Shown here: piece by piece, positions 1 through 51,185 of the stretch
Layout of the letters: every line of letters starts with the position of its first letter
Position numbering within the stretch: the stretch's first letter is position 1
NCBI RefSeq assembly: GCF_000003815.2
Contig: NC_049990.1
Span: forward strand, 9,439,539-9,503,538
Direction of reading: 5' to 3'
DNA length: 64,000 bases
Origin: Branchiostoma floridae
Lineage: Eukaryota > Chordata > Leptocardii > Amphioxiformes > Branchiostomatidae
Notes under the pieces: model-generated
Told to the model about the DNA's origin: nothing
The model's input: only the letters and a program-made list of their open reading frames with translations
The model's database searches: none
Position numbers and translations under genes: made by a program

Positions 1-283
1 CGACAAATATACCACAATATGGGCCCCCAGTGTGTGCTTTTTGACGGCAGGTTGTGCCACTTGTGCACGTTACGAGATTGACGAAGGGAGGTCAATATTC
101 AATGAGGAAATACTGACTTCGATATTTGCAAATATGTAAATCTATAGGAAGAGGAGATATTTGATCCAAGTAAATCACTCTAATGAATAAATAAGAATGA
201 ATTTCTTTGCATATCATATTTGTGACACATGCGGCAAATTATGTACAAATGAGCAGTTTAAGTCATATATTATGCAAATTAGA
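1..283. other. Unassigned flank
   Basis: No coding signal, RNA gene or repeat structure was recognised in this stretch. Confidence 0.5.
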
Positions 284-615
284 TACAGTCAAACCTGTCA
301 GTGCAACCACCTGGCGCAGGCACCTGCTGTCAGAGGACACATTGAAACAGTCCCGTCCATTTTACATACTCAAAACCCCCTCTCGAGCAACCAACTGTCT
401 TACCCAGTCAGCAACCACTTTTTTGCAGTCCTAGAGGGGCATTCACTCTTCACTCAACAACCAAAATTGTGTTTCTCTTGTCTAGTATTCTTTCTTCTCC
501 TTTTATCCAAGATTACCATTGTATGCATCAATCATCAGACCATGCAAACAACCTGTCGTCAAGAAGCATTTTTGTTCAGTCTATTGATTGGTTGCTTTGG
601 GCATGTTTGACTGTA
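284..615. mobile_element. pogo/Tigger-like MITE
   Basis: The segment starts TA-CAGTCAAACCTG and ends CATGTTTGACTG-TA. The ends are inverted copies of each other with one mismatch in 12, and each is flanked by TA. TA target duplication with CAGT-type ends is typical of Tc1/mariner-superfamily elements of the pogo/Tigger kind. The roughly 328-bp body carries no transposase frame, so it is a non-autonomous copy. The short reading frames inside it are not genes. Confidence 0.6.
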
Positions 616-1539
616 ACTTCTATACTTGTAATACCTCTTGTTCATATGTTCATTGCACTGTTTCCTGCACAAAAATAGCATGGCTACCTTGAATTTTTCT
701 ACTCTCTGGCCTTACTTACGTCTATATATTGGTAGGAATCAGATATGAGTCCAACACAAGATAGAGTGTCTCTGCAATATATATTGAAATCAACATATGC
801 AACAACAAGCTATTACATTGCTGGTGAATACTCCATTGTCACTACACAGAGTTTACAAGACGAGATACAACAGGTTTATTACATCACAAGTCAATGCATC
901 TTTGATTATGCCATACCTTATATCATTCCTACATATGTATCACTTTGGTTACGGCCTTAGACTGAAAAAATCGCTAGACTATACAGATAAAAGAACATCA
1001 ATACTTCATTTTCCATCAGTGTTGCCCCTACCGATCTAAATAGTCAATATTCAAGTCTATATAAATAAGTCTATATTACAGATACAGCAGTTATTCAATA
1101 CACAAACCTAGAACAGATACATTCATTCTCTGTCATATTTTCTGTTACAAACGTTGTACACCACTATAGATGGATAACGCAATGACAATAATAGTAACAA
1201 TCTTTTTCTGTATAATACATCATAAACTATTGCTAACAACGAAATCAACATATTCATGCTCAATAAATCAAGTGAATACATATATAAGTAAATCTTAAAC
1301 ATCGAACATAAACTGACAATGGTCTTCTGTGAACTACTTAATATCACTAAACTACATACTGTAATCAATAACCAAAAACTGACAGAAGCATTGCACATGC
1401 GCATGGGTGGAGCTGAGTTGGAGTCCGTTGGAGAGTATTCATCTGTTCATTTATTACACAGCCTGTGAAGCATACTTTTATATTTGGAGGCAATTTTCAA
1501 AATTTCAAACCAATAATGAGATAAGGCAAATTTACTCAC
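616..1539. other. AT-rich non-coding stretch
   Basis: Only short chance reading frames are present on both strands. No splice-bounded exon or repeat structure was recognised. Confidence 0.45.
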
Positions 1540-1710
1540 TGTCAGCCTTCAAAGCCATAGACAACAGTTTCGAGGGATTGAAATGAATGTCATGAACGTA
1601 GTGTCCATCGTGTTGTGACTTGTGTGTGACACACATTGTCTTGATAGGTCGGTTGGCAGACAGTCTCAATATATTGTTCCAGTTTCTGCTTCCGTTTGAT
1701 AGTCTGACTC
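1540..1710 (-). CDS. Possible internal exon of an unidentified minus-strand gene
   Basis: Read on the minus strand, 56 uninterrupted codons lie between an acceptor (AACAG before position 1710) and a strong donor (GTGAGT just below 1540). The in-frame peptide includes the stretch DGHYVHDIHFNPSKLL. Its look, with aspartate and histidine spacing followed by FNPS, recalls a WD40 strand, but I cannot assign a family. A stop lies in frame just upstream of the acceptor, so the exon start is fixed if it is real. The acceptor lacks a good pyrimidine tract. The following exons would lie left of the window. The alternative is a chance open frame or a fragment of a repeat protein. Confidence 0.3.
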
Positions 1711-3483
1711 CTGTTCATATCACACTTATTTTCTAGCTTGCGGAAAATGCTAGTACATGTACTGTAGAGCTTTACATGTCAAGTCTTTCGGAGGAAAGTC
1801 TTGCTACATGTCGATGGGATCGTAGTCTTCTTGCGTGATGCTGAAGCACAAGAAAGTAATGCAAAGGTCTTCGTCGTTCTGGTCCATGTCTCTCTCTCTC
1901 GTTCGTTTCTTCTCCCCGCAGCGCTCTCTATGCTGAGCTGTCTGAATTGGTCGGTTGGCTTTTCACTGTTCTGTCGCAACGCTGTTTGGTTTGGAGTAAA
2001 CCGTGCCGTCCTGCTACAGGTGCTACTGTCCTGTGACTTGTAGATTCAATTTTTATCGGATGATTTTTAGACGTTTCAAACCAACACCCTCCAACAACAA
2101 CTCCCACCCGCCCATCACCCATGAGCAATGCTGCCTCTCGGAAATTGGCGCCGTTATCTTTCCTGAAACTGTTAGACTCTTCTTGATTATGCTTCATCAG
2201 CATAGTTGGCAATTCTTTAGCAACACAGCTCACAGAGTTGATAGCCTGTGTACCGTACCATCCTGATAGTAGCTCACTCCGACGTCTAATATACACATAT
2301 ACAGTCGCTTCTCGCTCCGACTTTTGTTATACACTACGACATATACAGTTACTTCTCTGCTACTCCAGAAGCGAACACAGGAGCGAACTACTACCCGGAT
2401 GATAACAGAGTTGGAACTGTTTTCATTTTCGAACAAAATCTTAAAACTTAATCAGTACTTAAACACGTGACTCATTTTGAAATATGTATCTCATATCTTT
2501 TTTGTTTCGAAAAATTCCTTGAATTAATTTTTTTAGGGTTTGGGTCATCTTCGGGCTCCTGTGTCATGACATTGATGTACAGTTAAGTCACAAATCAGGA
2601 AAGATATATGATAAAAAGTTTTGTTTTGTTTTTTAAAACAAAACAAAACTTACTTAAAAATATTATGAAAAGAAATGTGAAATAATCTATATACATAGTC
2701 AATTGCCATTGTAACTTCAATGTGTTTGGGACCCCAGTATACGGCGCTAAAACCAAATGAAGTAATATTTGGTTAGAGCACCATGAAACAACATTGTTTT
2801 TCCAGCCCTGATAAAACCTATCAAAGTTTCCAGGCACAAAATAGGCGGACAGTTTTGTAATAGCGATAGGGTGGACTAAAGGAAATTACTGATGAAAAAT
2901 ACCAACTGGCCAGAGTGCCCTGGGCATGCGATGAGCTCCTTTTGATATCCTGGATACTCAGACAAATTTCCACATGCCAGCTGACACTGCGGCCCTCCAG
3001 GAGATTAAATGGGAAATGAAAGCTAGCTGTGTGGACAGTGCCATATACGTATGTTTTATTAATGTATGATGAGCTCTACTGAAGAATAACATAGTATTGA
3101 ATAGTTTATTGCCCAATTTCATATTGAAGATATACAAACATGTCACTTGCACCACGGTGACGACTTTACACATGGCTGCTTGATATTTCCCAAACTGAAT
3201 GTTGCTTTCAAATGATCGATGTTAATGCTTTTATTTCGGTGTATTTGACCGATGTGCTTACTTACTACATTCCAAATCATACATTTTGTGAACAGCACCA
3301 CGCACCAAAAATTTTAGCAGATGAAGACTTAGATCTATATATCAAAGTCTCTCTCTATATTTTTTTTTACATTTTGTGAGTCATGCAGATAGATAAATAC
3401 TACTTGTCCGTCATTATATAGGGTTGTGGGGTGGGCATGAAATTTAAACAGAGTAGGTGAATGCAGTCCCATAGCTTTCCAGG
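1711..3483. other. Intergenic, no gene recognised
   Basis: This stretch holds short frames and simple AT-rich sequence. A minus-strand 27-codon frame at 1804-1887 starts with ATG but has no supporting splice site. The only clear structure is the palindrome at 2616-2651. Confidence 0.4.
2616..2651. repeat. Perfect AT-rich palindrome
   Basis: There are 17-base arms (AAGTTTTGTTTTGTTTT and its exact complement) with a 2-base centre. Such A/T-run palindromes often arise at slippage hot spots. No other function is visible. Confidence 0.8.
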
Positions 3484-3731
3484 TCATAGGTACAGTGGGT
3501 TGTTATCGTGGGCACTGTATTGGGTCGTAGCCCAACCCTCTTTTTCCCGCCCCTTTACACCAACCCACCAGAAGTCAGGTACCCATTTTTGAATCTTAGT
3601 GGAGTGAGGAAAGTCGTGTAAAGTGCCTTTTTCAATGACACAAGGTCGGTAGCATGACAAGATTCGAACACAGGACCTCTGAGCTCTATCTGAGTCAAAC
3701 ACCGTGCAATGCGCCACAGGACAACACGGCC
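3484..3731 (-). mobile_element. tRNA-derived SINE
   Basis: On the minus strand the 5' head resembles a tRNA gene. It has an A-box-like TGTGGCGCATTGCACGG and a B-box GTTCGAATC at about 3661-3669. The body then reads TTGTGTCATTGAAAAAGGCA, followed by a CCTCACTCCAC block and an AAATGGGTACCTGAC block. A pol III head followed by such a central domain is the usual plan of animal SINEs. The tRNA half is too degenerate to be a functional tRNA gene. The exact 3' end is uncertain. Confidence 0.65.
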
Positions 3732-3985
3732 TACTATTTATCGTTCCAAATTTCAAGTTGTCTTCCCTAGTAATGTGTTCGGCAGTGTGAAAACACGGGA
3801 CTCTTTGACGACAGGCCTTTTGTCAGAATTGCCACAGCGTAGGTCACATTTCCAAATCGGGGCTCGGCCGGGCAGCTTTTGGGAGCGAAAAGAATGATAC
3901 AAAAGACATCGAAGTTGATTTTTCTATTTGGGATATTGAAACCCACCGGTGTACATGTGTGTGAGGACGTACCTGCGCAGGTGTG
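3732..3985. other. 3' flank of the LRR receptor gene
   Basis: This is the region just downstream of the receptor stop codon. It contains a good minus-strand splice donor (GCGCAG|GTACGT, GT at 3972-3971). That donor would be used if the last repeat were still in its ancestral frame. No poly(A) signal was recognised. Confidence 0.4.
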
Positions 3986-4403
3986 TTACGGGTTCCCTTC
4001 CCTGCCTGGTATCTCCCATGGCCAGTAGGTGTTCGGTAGTGTGGCAAGGGGAAGGGACGCACGCCGTGGTGTGTTACGGGACCCATTCTCTGGGATGTGC
4101 CATGGCCAGTAGGTGTTTGGTAGTGTGACAAGTGGAAGGGACTCACGCCGTGGTGTGTTATGGGTTCCCTTCTCTGGAATCTTCCATGGCCAGTAGGTGT
4201 TCGGTAGTGTGGCAAGTTGAAGGGACTCACGTCGTGGTGTGTTACGGGACCCATTCTCTGGGATGTGCCATGGCCAGTAAGTGTTTGGTAGTGTGGCAAG
4301 GGGAAGGGACACACGTCGGGCTGTGTTCTCTGGAATCTTCCATGGCCAGTAGGTGTTTGGTAGTGTGGCAAGGGGAAGGGGAAGGGATGCCCGCCGTGGT
4401 GTG
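3986..4403 (-). repeat. Coding minisatellite in the receptor tail
   Basis: A unit of about 84 bp (one 72-bp unit) is repeated five times and encodes NTPRRxSLPLATLPNTYWPW plus IPE. The TYWPW motifs fall at residues 754, 778, 806, 834 and 862. Units alternate between two sub-types (KIPE and HIPE), which suggests a two-unit duplication step. Because the unit length is a multiple of three, another frame is also open across it; that frame is a shadow. Confidence 0.85.
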
Positions 4404-6613
4404 TTACAGGTCCCATCCCCCGAAACCTCCGATTGTGTCTTATACAACACAATACAATCACGGTGTCTGACTTCCTTGGGCACCTGGTATGCAGCAGTAC
4501 CTCTTTCATTGGTAGAACGGAGACTGGGTACAGTCGCAGCATCGTTGCCCTGATACAGTCTTTGATTGTGTCCAGTCTTTGTGATTGTAGGAAGCAATGG
4601 CTCGGCAGCAGCGCTGTAAAAGCGTATAGTTTCGCACTCTGTATCGTCAGAAGGTAGTAGAGCGGGCAAAGACCAACAGGAAGCTGCATTTTGGTATTCT
4701 TGTGGTGTGTGTGGGAAGGCAGGTAGGGGTCGCTGGGCAGCAGCGATGTGATCTGGGATCTCAGTATACAGGTGTGGGAGGCTGCACGTGTGTGGGACGG
4801 CAGGTAGGGGCCGCTGGGCAGCTGCTAGATTATCCGGGATCTCCCAGTATGTGTGTGGGAGATCATCGGTGGATTGAATCGCCCGCAGATCTGAAGGCAT
4901 TGCCGTGCACGAGACAAGACCTGGTTGTCTCCTTCCTTGGCCGTTAGGAAGATTGTTCTGAAAGGCGTTGTGTCGTACTTTCAGCAGAAAGGCTACAAAG
5001 AGTACCAAGGATAGAATCCCTACCATTGAGACAACGACTGGGACGAGAATAGGCCTTGATTCTGTGTGTGTGTCATCCACAATGGTCGGCAGAGTGCCAG
5101 CCTGTAGTGTAGACACCAATGACATTGTGGCTTGGATCGCAGTGGGGGTCGGGGATTTCTGGTCTCCTAAACTTGCAGAACTCGTGTGCGGGACTGACGT
5201 CAGAAAGCTAACGTCGTCTGTGTCACCAGTGAGCGCTGGGCATACTTTCCGGGGCTCTTTTGGGGCTGAGGAAATGTTGAAGGTCAAATGTTGAGATAGG
5301 TTTCGTTTGGAGAGCACTGTGCAGGGTATGTTCTTCGTGTGGTCGGTGCTTGTATGGGTGCCTACTGTCCTTGTGTCCTTCGTGATGTCAAACAGAATGG
5401 CAACATCAGTCATAGTACTAGTTGAGTTTCCTACACCCATAGATACTACTTGAACGACTGAGTTATTATCAAAGGCCACAGTAATACCGGCATTGTGTTC
5501 CCACACTTGTCTGCACTTATCTGGATAGTGTAAGTCCAGCTCGTCTGGGGGAGCGTCGGTAGCGATGACAACAAACCGGTGCAAACGGACGATCCTTTGC
5601 GAAGATTCGTGCGAACTGATACACAGGTCAGGAAAACTATCTTTTGATTCGTGACGAGGTACGCTCTGCACTGAATCAAAGTTCCACACAAGGGAATCAT
5701 TTAGTAGGCCACTTGCGACACAGAGATAGAAGAATGGCACTTCGACAGTGATGATCTGTGTGTCCGGGGTGTGTTTATGAATGGAAAGACTCCATACCAT
5801 TCTGTGTGGCATTGTATCATACACTGTCATCAACCTGTCACCACCGACGCGCAGGTTTGACTCAAACTGCGACACCCGTGATAACCCCCAATCTAGACAA
5901 GAAAGAGGATTTTTCTGTAGGTTCAATTCATGGACAAGCATATCTTCGAACGCGCTTGGAGAGAGGCTTGCGATGTCATTTCCTCCCAAGTACAGGAACA
6001 TCAGCATGGGCAGTCCAAGGAACCAGTCAGAGTCTACCACCTGTAACGAGTTGTTCTCTAGGTTCAGCTCGAGAAGCATGGAAATGTTTCTGAAGCAGCC
6101 AGGGTCAATCTTTGCTATTTTGTTATTGGACAAGCCCAGATAACTGAGCTTGTCTACGCCAGTGAACCAACGCTGCTTGACATGAGTCAACCTGTTGAAA
6201 TCTAGACTCAACTTCTGGAGATGGCTATTCAGGGTGCCTTCCTCCACGTCTGTGATTTCGTCATCTAACAGGACCAGGGTATGTACAGGAGAGTGGGCAA
6301 ATGGCTTCAATTTCTCTGTTGACAAAACGCCAAATGGATAACGTCTTATTGCGAGAGTACTGTCGCTCAGGCAGGATATTGTGCGATCGGCATGACTAGT
6401 ATCGACAGTGATCATACTCTCCTCCTGACCATCACACAAGATGCACGTACCTGAGTCGTACTGGAAGTGCACTGTGACTGTGTCATGCAAACATTCCAGC
6501 CAGCCAGTTCTGTTACACACTAGGGGGAGGCAGGGATCTGACGAAGCTGTGCAGACAGTCACCAGGATCAGACAAGGAAGCGTCACCCTGACAAGTTCTT
6601 TCTGGAGAGCCAT
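3986..6613 (-). CDS. LRR type I membrane receptor with repeated cytoplasmic tail
   Basis: The predicted product is an 875-residue cell-surface protein from one uninterrupted exon starting at a true ATG. Residues about 1-24 form a signal peptide (hydrophobic LPCLILVTVC core). Residues about 105-245 hold five or six leucine-rich repeats of the LxxLxLxxNxL type, for example LSYLGLSNNKI and LLELNLENNSL. A cysteine-bearing ectodomain with several N-glycosylation sequons and a Ser/Thr-rich stalk follows. Residues about 521-544 form a single transmembrane helix, then basic KVRHN. The cytoplasmic tail has two YxEIPD motifs (Y589, Y616) followed by AAAQRPLP. Residues about 737-875 hold five repeats of about 28 residues containing LPNTYWPW. 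No TIR or kinase domain is visible. The tail tyrosines could bind signalling partners, which is inference. The last repeat carries a 4-bp insertion that creates the stop. Related amphioxus LRR receptors are often innate-immune or adhesion molecules, but this one's ligand cannot be told. Confidence 0.85.
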   Translation of the reverse strand: MALQKELVRVTLPCLILVTVCTASSDPCLPLVCNRTGWLECLHDTVTVHFQYDSGTCILCDGQEESMITVDTSHADRTISCLSDSTLAIRRYPFGVLSTEKLKPFAHSPVHTLVLLDDEITDVEEGTLNSHLQKLSLDFNRLTHVKQRWFTGVDKLSYLGLSNNKIAKIDPGCFRNISMLLELNLENNSLQVVDSDWFLGLPMLMFLYLGGNDIASLSPSAFEDMLVHELNLQKNPLSCLDWGLSRVSQFESNLRVGGDRLMTVYDTMPHRMVWSLSIHKHTPDTQIITVEVPFFYLCVASGLLNDSLVWNFDSVQSVPRHESKDSFPDLCISSHESSQRIVRLHRFVVIATDAPPDELDLHYPDKCRQVWEHNAGITVAFDNNSVVQVVSMGVGNSTSTMTDVAILFDITKDTRTVGTHTSTDHTKNIPCTVLSKRNLSQHLTFNISSAPKEPRKVCPALTGDTDDVSFLTSVPHTSSASLGDQKSPTPTAIQATMSLVSTLQAGTLPTIVDDTHTESRPILVPVVVSMVGILSLVLFVAFLLKVRHNAFQNNLPNGQGRRQPGLVSCTAMPSDLRAIQSTDDLPHTYWEIPDNLAAAQRPLPAVPHTCSLPHLYTEIPDHIAAAQRPLPAFPHTPQEYQNAASCWSLPALLPSDDTECETIRFYSAAAEPLLPTITKTGHNQRLYQGNDAATVPSLRSTNERGTAAYQVPKEVRHRDCIVLYKTQSEVSGDGTCNTPRRASLPLPLATLPNTYWPWKIPENTARRVSLPLATLPNTYWPWHIPENGSRNTPRRESLQLATLPNTYWPWKIPEKGTHNTPRRESLPLVTLPNTYWPWHIPENGSRNTPRRASLPLATLPNTYWPWEIPGREGNP

Positions 6614-6760
6614 TACTACAACTACGACCTTGTCATGTACAGGTAGCTTTTTAAAGTACTACGGCTGACGCAGTTTCCAATCCAGACACAGGCATTCGCC
6701 AGATTCGGACGACACAGATGTTGTCTCTGACATGCAGAGTTAAACAAAGCTTGCCAACAT
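6614..6760 (-). promoter_or_regulatory. Likely promoter of the LRR receptor gene
   Basis: On the minus strand a TTTAAAAAG element at about 6647-6657 lies some 35-45 bases before the start codon, in the range of a weak TATA-like box with a very short leader. No other initiation signal was recognised. Confidence 0.3.
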
Positions 6761-6898
6761 GCCACATCTCAACCCAGACGCGGGTTTGACACTAACCTGT
6801 TCACACCGATCTGCAGGGAAGCAAACTTTAGCCAAGCTGTCTGCGGAAAGTAAAGGTAGTTCTCTATCCTCCTCTGCACCCCTCTACGTGACATCTCC

Positions 6899-7272
6899 AA
6901 CTGTCGCGCATCCCCTACTGTTTTCCCCAGACAGTGATGAAGTTATCTATACCGCTGATGGGAAGACGACAGTGCCTCAGGCTGCAAGGAACCCTGACAG
7001 CTTCCTGATATCCCGACTAATTTCCCGAACCAGTTCCATCCACTACGCACACCGGAGATGAACAAGGAAATATTGCCACACGTTAAGCACTCTCAAACTG
7101 TCGCGCATCCCCTACTGTTTTCCCCAGACAGTGATGAAGTGATCTATACCGCTGATGGGAAGACGACAGTGCCTCAGGCTGGAAGGAACCCTGGCAGCTT
7201 AAGCTTCCTGATATTTTCATGAACCAGTTCTCTTCACTACTCACACCGGAGATGAACAAGGCAATATTGCAT
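6899..7272 (+). repeat. Direct tandem duplication, about 197 bp unit, with a possible coding relic
   Basis: The block beginning CTGTCGCGCATCCCC at 6901 recurs at 7098 and is nearly identical over about 100 bases. Both copies keep the same plus-strand frame, reading SPDSDEVIYTADGKTTVPQA, while the flanks have diverged with small indels. The frame closes soon after in each copy. It may be a duplicated fragment of a receptor tail exon, since a tyrosine in an acidic context resembles signalling tails, but no complete gene is present. Confidence 0.6.
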
Positions 7273-8439
7273 CCACAAGCAATGCACTCACTTTGCAGAA
7301 TTTTGAAAGAAAATTAAATTTGAGTCCACACACCACGGCATTTACTGACCGTCTTCTATTTTTGAAACATATGATTGAAATTAGGATATGGTAGCCCTTT
7401 AGAACAAGATAATTTACAGAAAAACACTAGACCATAGCCTGATTAAATCTCGCTTATAGCAGCCCGCCCAACATCCGCCGGCCCCCTGGAAGGAAGGAGC
7501 CAGTTACAGCCCTGGACAGCGGAGTTTGCGTTACACAGACTAACGAGACCACTTCTATTGGTAAGAAGGAAACGTGTCATTTCTATCCCATCTGGATGGT
7601 GTGGCCTGGCTTCTCCGACATCCTCATATGAGCAGACACTTTACGGTGTAACGTTACACCAATATACAATGTAGCGCTTGGAAGATCTTGGAAGGGTGCT
7701 GCGTAGGTTCCTCGCACGAATCATGATCTCTTTTATGTTAACATAACCAAGGACGTTATCTGATATAACTTCCTTGACATAACATCAAGTTTAAGAAGTC
7801 TATATACTATTAGATAATCATAAATGTAGGTGAAGACGTCTGCACCTGTTTTAAAACTCTTAAAAGTGTTAACCGTCTTTAAGCCGGACGTCTTTTGTGT
7901 TTTGGATACACCAAAAACTTAATGATGAATCAGTGTGAGAGCTAGAATATTGCAATAACGTTACATACTAGTAGCTTTCGACTAGTTGGGTAACGTTAGC
8001 CCGGCATGGTTGTATGTCTATATACAAATAAGCCAAATCAAACCAATGTGAAGTTATTCTAAACTGACATTTACGCGTATCGGGTGTATCAGGTCCGAAA
8101 TGCATGGACCTGTTGCACTACCGGCAACTATCGTAGCCAGGGAGCAGCGGGACCAGAAGGACCAGCAAGGTAGTGAGTGTGAAACACCGCGACTCTTCGC
8201 GAGAGTTCACGAGATTAAATTTCCCGGGACCTTTAATGTTCATTCCATTCAGCGTATTTTGAAGGTAAACTGAGTTTAACTAACATTATTTTAGTTTACC
8301 AATCAGTCGTAGTAAGATATTTGTTTTATACTATATCCATATAATTTTTATATTATGTTGACTAAGTATGTATATAGATTGATGATATCTTTAAAATTTG
8401 TTGAAATGATATTACACTAAATATAGTCTTACCTAAGAA
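7273..8439. other. Intergenic between the LRR receptor and MCM7
   Basis: The two genes point away from each other across this region. No gene or repeat family was recognised in it. Confidence 0.4.
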
Positions 8440-8672
8440 TGGAGCATTTTGGTACAGTCTGATCAGGTGATCAGAATTTCGCGCCACTTTCGTATGCTTT
8501 TCACAATCCGGAGGTTGAAGTCGAGTTTCCTGACGATATTTTCGCTACAAATTGGCGATTTCTACTCGTCTCCCTTCATTCCAAGTATCACAGTAACTGT
8601 ATAGAGGCAGTAAGACTCTTGTGTGTCCCTGTTACGCTTTTTGGGTGAGAAAATAAGATAAAATTCGCCAAA
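8440..8672 (+). promoter_or_regulatory. MCM7 promoter and 5' leader
   Basis: A perfect E2F-type site, TTTCGCGCC, sits at 8477-8485, about 190 bases before the MCM7 start codon. A weaker TTGGCG lies near 8551. MCM2-7 genes are classic E2F targets induced at G1/S, so this fits S-phase control. There is no TATA box. The leader ends AATTCGCCAAAATG, and the A at -3 is favourable for initiation. Confidence 0.6.
8477..8485 (+). promoter_or_regulatory. E2F site
   Basis: TTTCGCGCC matches the E2F consensus TTTSGCGC, in the position expected for an MCM gene promoter. Confidence 0.6.
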
Positions 8673-50108
<41,436 letters not shown>

Positions 50109-50250
50109 TACAACATAAACAAACAGCATGTTCAAGGTTTGCTGAAAGTCAGACAAAGGTCAATGACTGATGTATTTCATTCTTAGAATGACAGGCAAGT
50201 TAAGCTGAAGATTTGTCAATGAAGGTGAGACATCCAAGTAATACGATACA

Positions 50251-50324
50251 CCAAAAAGCAGTTATGCAAGCAACTGGATATGATTTTGGAAACATATCCT
50301 GTTGCTTGAGTAACTGCTTTTTGG
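50251..50324. mobile_element. Foldback hairpin in the MCM7 3' UTR
   Basis: 32-base arms (50251-50282 and 50293-50324) pair at 29 positions around a 10-base loop, ATTTTGGAAA. The arm sequence, CCAAAAAGCAGTTATGCAAG then CAACTGGATATG, is the same as the terminal repeats of the element at 9718-10117. It is therefore best read as a minimal member of that family carried in the transcript, though it is precursor-microRNA sized. Confidence 0.7.
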
Positions 50325-51158
50325 CATGAACTGTAGATTCTAAAGTGTTTCCAATGGATTAAATCTAGTCTAACTCGTACACATAGCAATTGGTTTAGAA
50401 ACATTTGTAATCAATAGTTTGTTGTGATTTGCTCGGGACAAGGGCTTCTAGTCACTTTTTCCAAAATGTGTCTGAGTTCATTGTCATGTGCTAATTTGAT
50501 TGAAAGGTTTACTCCAAGTTTGTAAACACACCCTCGGAATTGTGGTGTCTTGAGTGGCAAGATAGTCGTGCAGGAAAATGTTTACCTTGCTAGCCTTTTG
50601 TTCTTGTCGTGTGAAACAGGAAAAGGATTCGGGTAGATCATGATTCAATTGTGAGCTAACTAAGTCTTAATAAGTGACTATCTTGTATCCTTGTGTGTAG
50701 GTTTTTGTGTTCACTGTAAGTTTACCAATATTCAACGCTGAAACTCATAATACATGTATATGCTCATGTTTCATAACTCTTTCCTTCATGTTTTACTGGA
50801 CCAAAAGACAAATGTTAAGTTTAAGGTACCGCATGGTGATATAAGTCTTTTTATATTTTTCACTCCCAACAAAAAGTGCCTTATTGATATTCAACTCCTA
50901 CAAGTGAGAAACCAAGTGTCCTTGCAGTATTGATTTGGATGAGGAGCTATAGCTTAGATGATGAAACCTAACCATGATTTTTAAGACTCTACAACTTGTA
51001 ATCGTGCAAAATGTCATGTAAAGACCATTCAACAGTATCTACTTTATCATACAACTTTAATGGGTACAACAGGTATGATTAAAAGGGATGATATATTTTG
51101 TAGTACTAGTAACATCTTTAGCAGATAACTTTCTTTTCTTTGCTGTGTGTTACAACAA

Positions 51159-51164
51159 AATAAA
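51159..51164 (+). terminator. MCM7: MCM7 poly(A) signal
   Basis: This canonical AATAAA lies about 1.05 kb after the stop codon. No closer canonical signal was noticed. Confidence 0.6.
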
Positions 51165-51185
51165 AGAAATGTTGAAACATAAATA

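Larger units (their letters stand above)
50109..51185 (+). other. MCM7: MCM7 3' UTR
   Basis: This stretch lies between the stop codon and the first good poly(A) signal, AATAAA at 51159-51164. It contains a 74-base MITE-type hairpin at 50251-50324. No other structure was recognised. Confidence 0.6.

Noticed and set aside
3640-3731. tRNA-like sequence with A and B boxes
   Set aside because: It cannot fold into a full cloverleaf and continues into a SINE body, so it is not a tRNA gene.
4132-4657. Plus-strand frames antisense to the receptor
   Set aside because: Shadows of the coding minisatellite on the other strand.
3844-4689. 281-codon minus-strand frame across the receptor tail
   Set aside because: It is the alternative frame through an in-phase 84-bp repeat. 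The true frame continues from a signal peptide and transmembrane helix.
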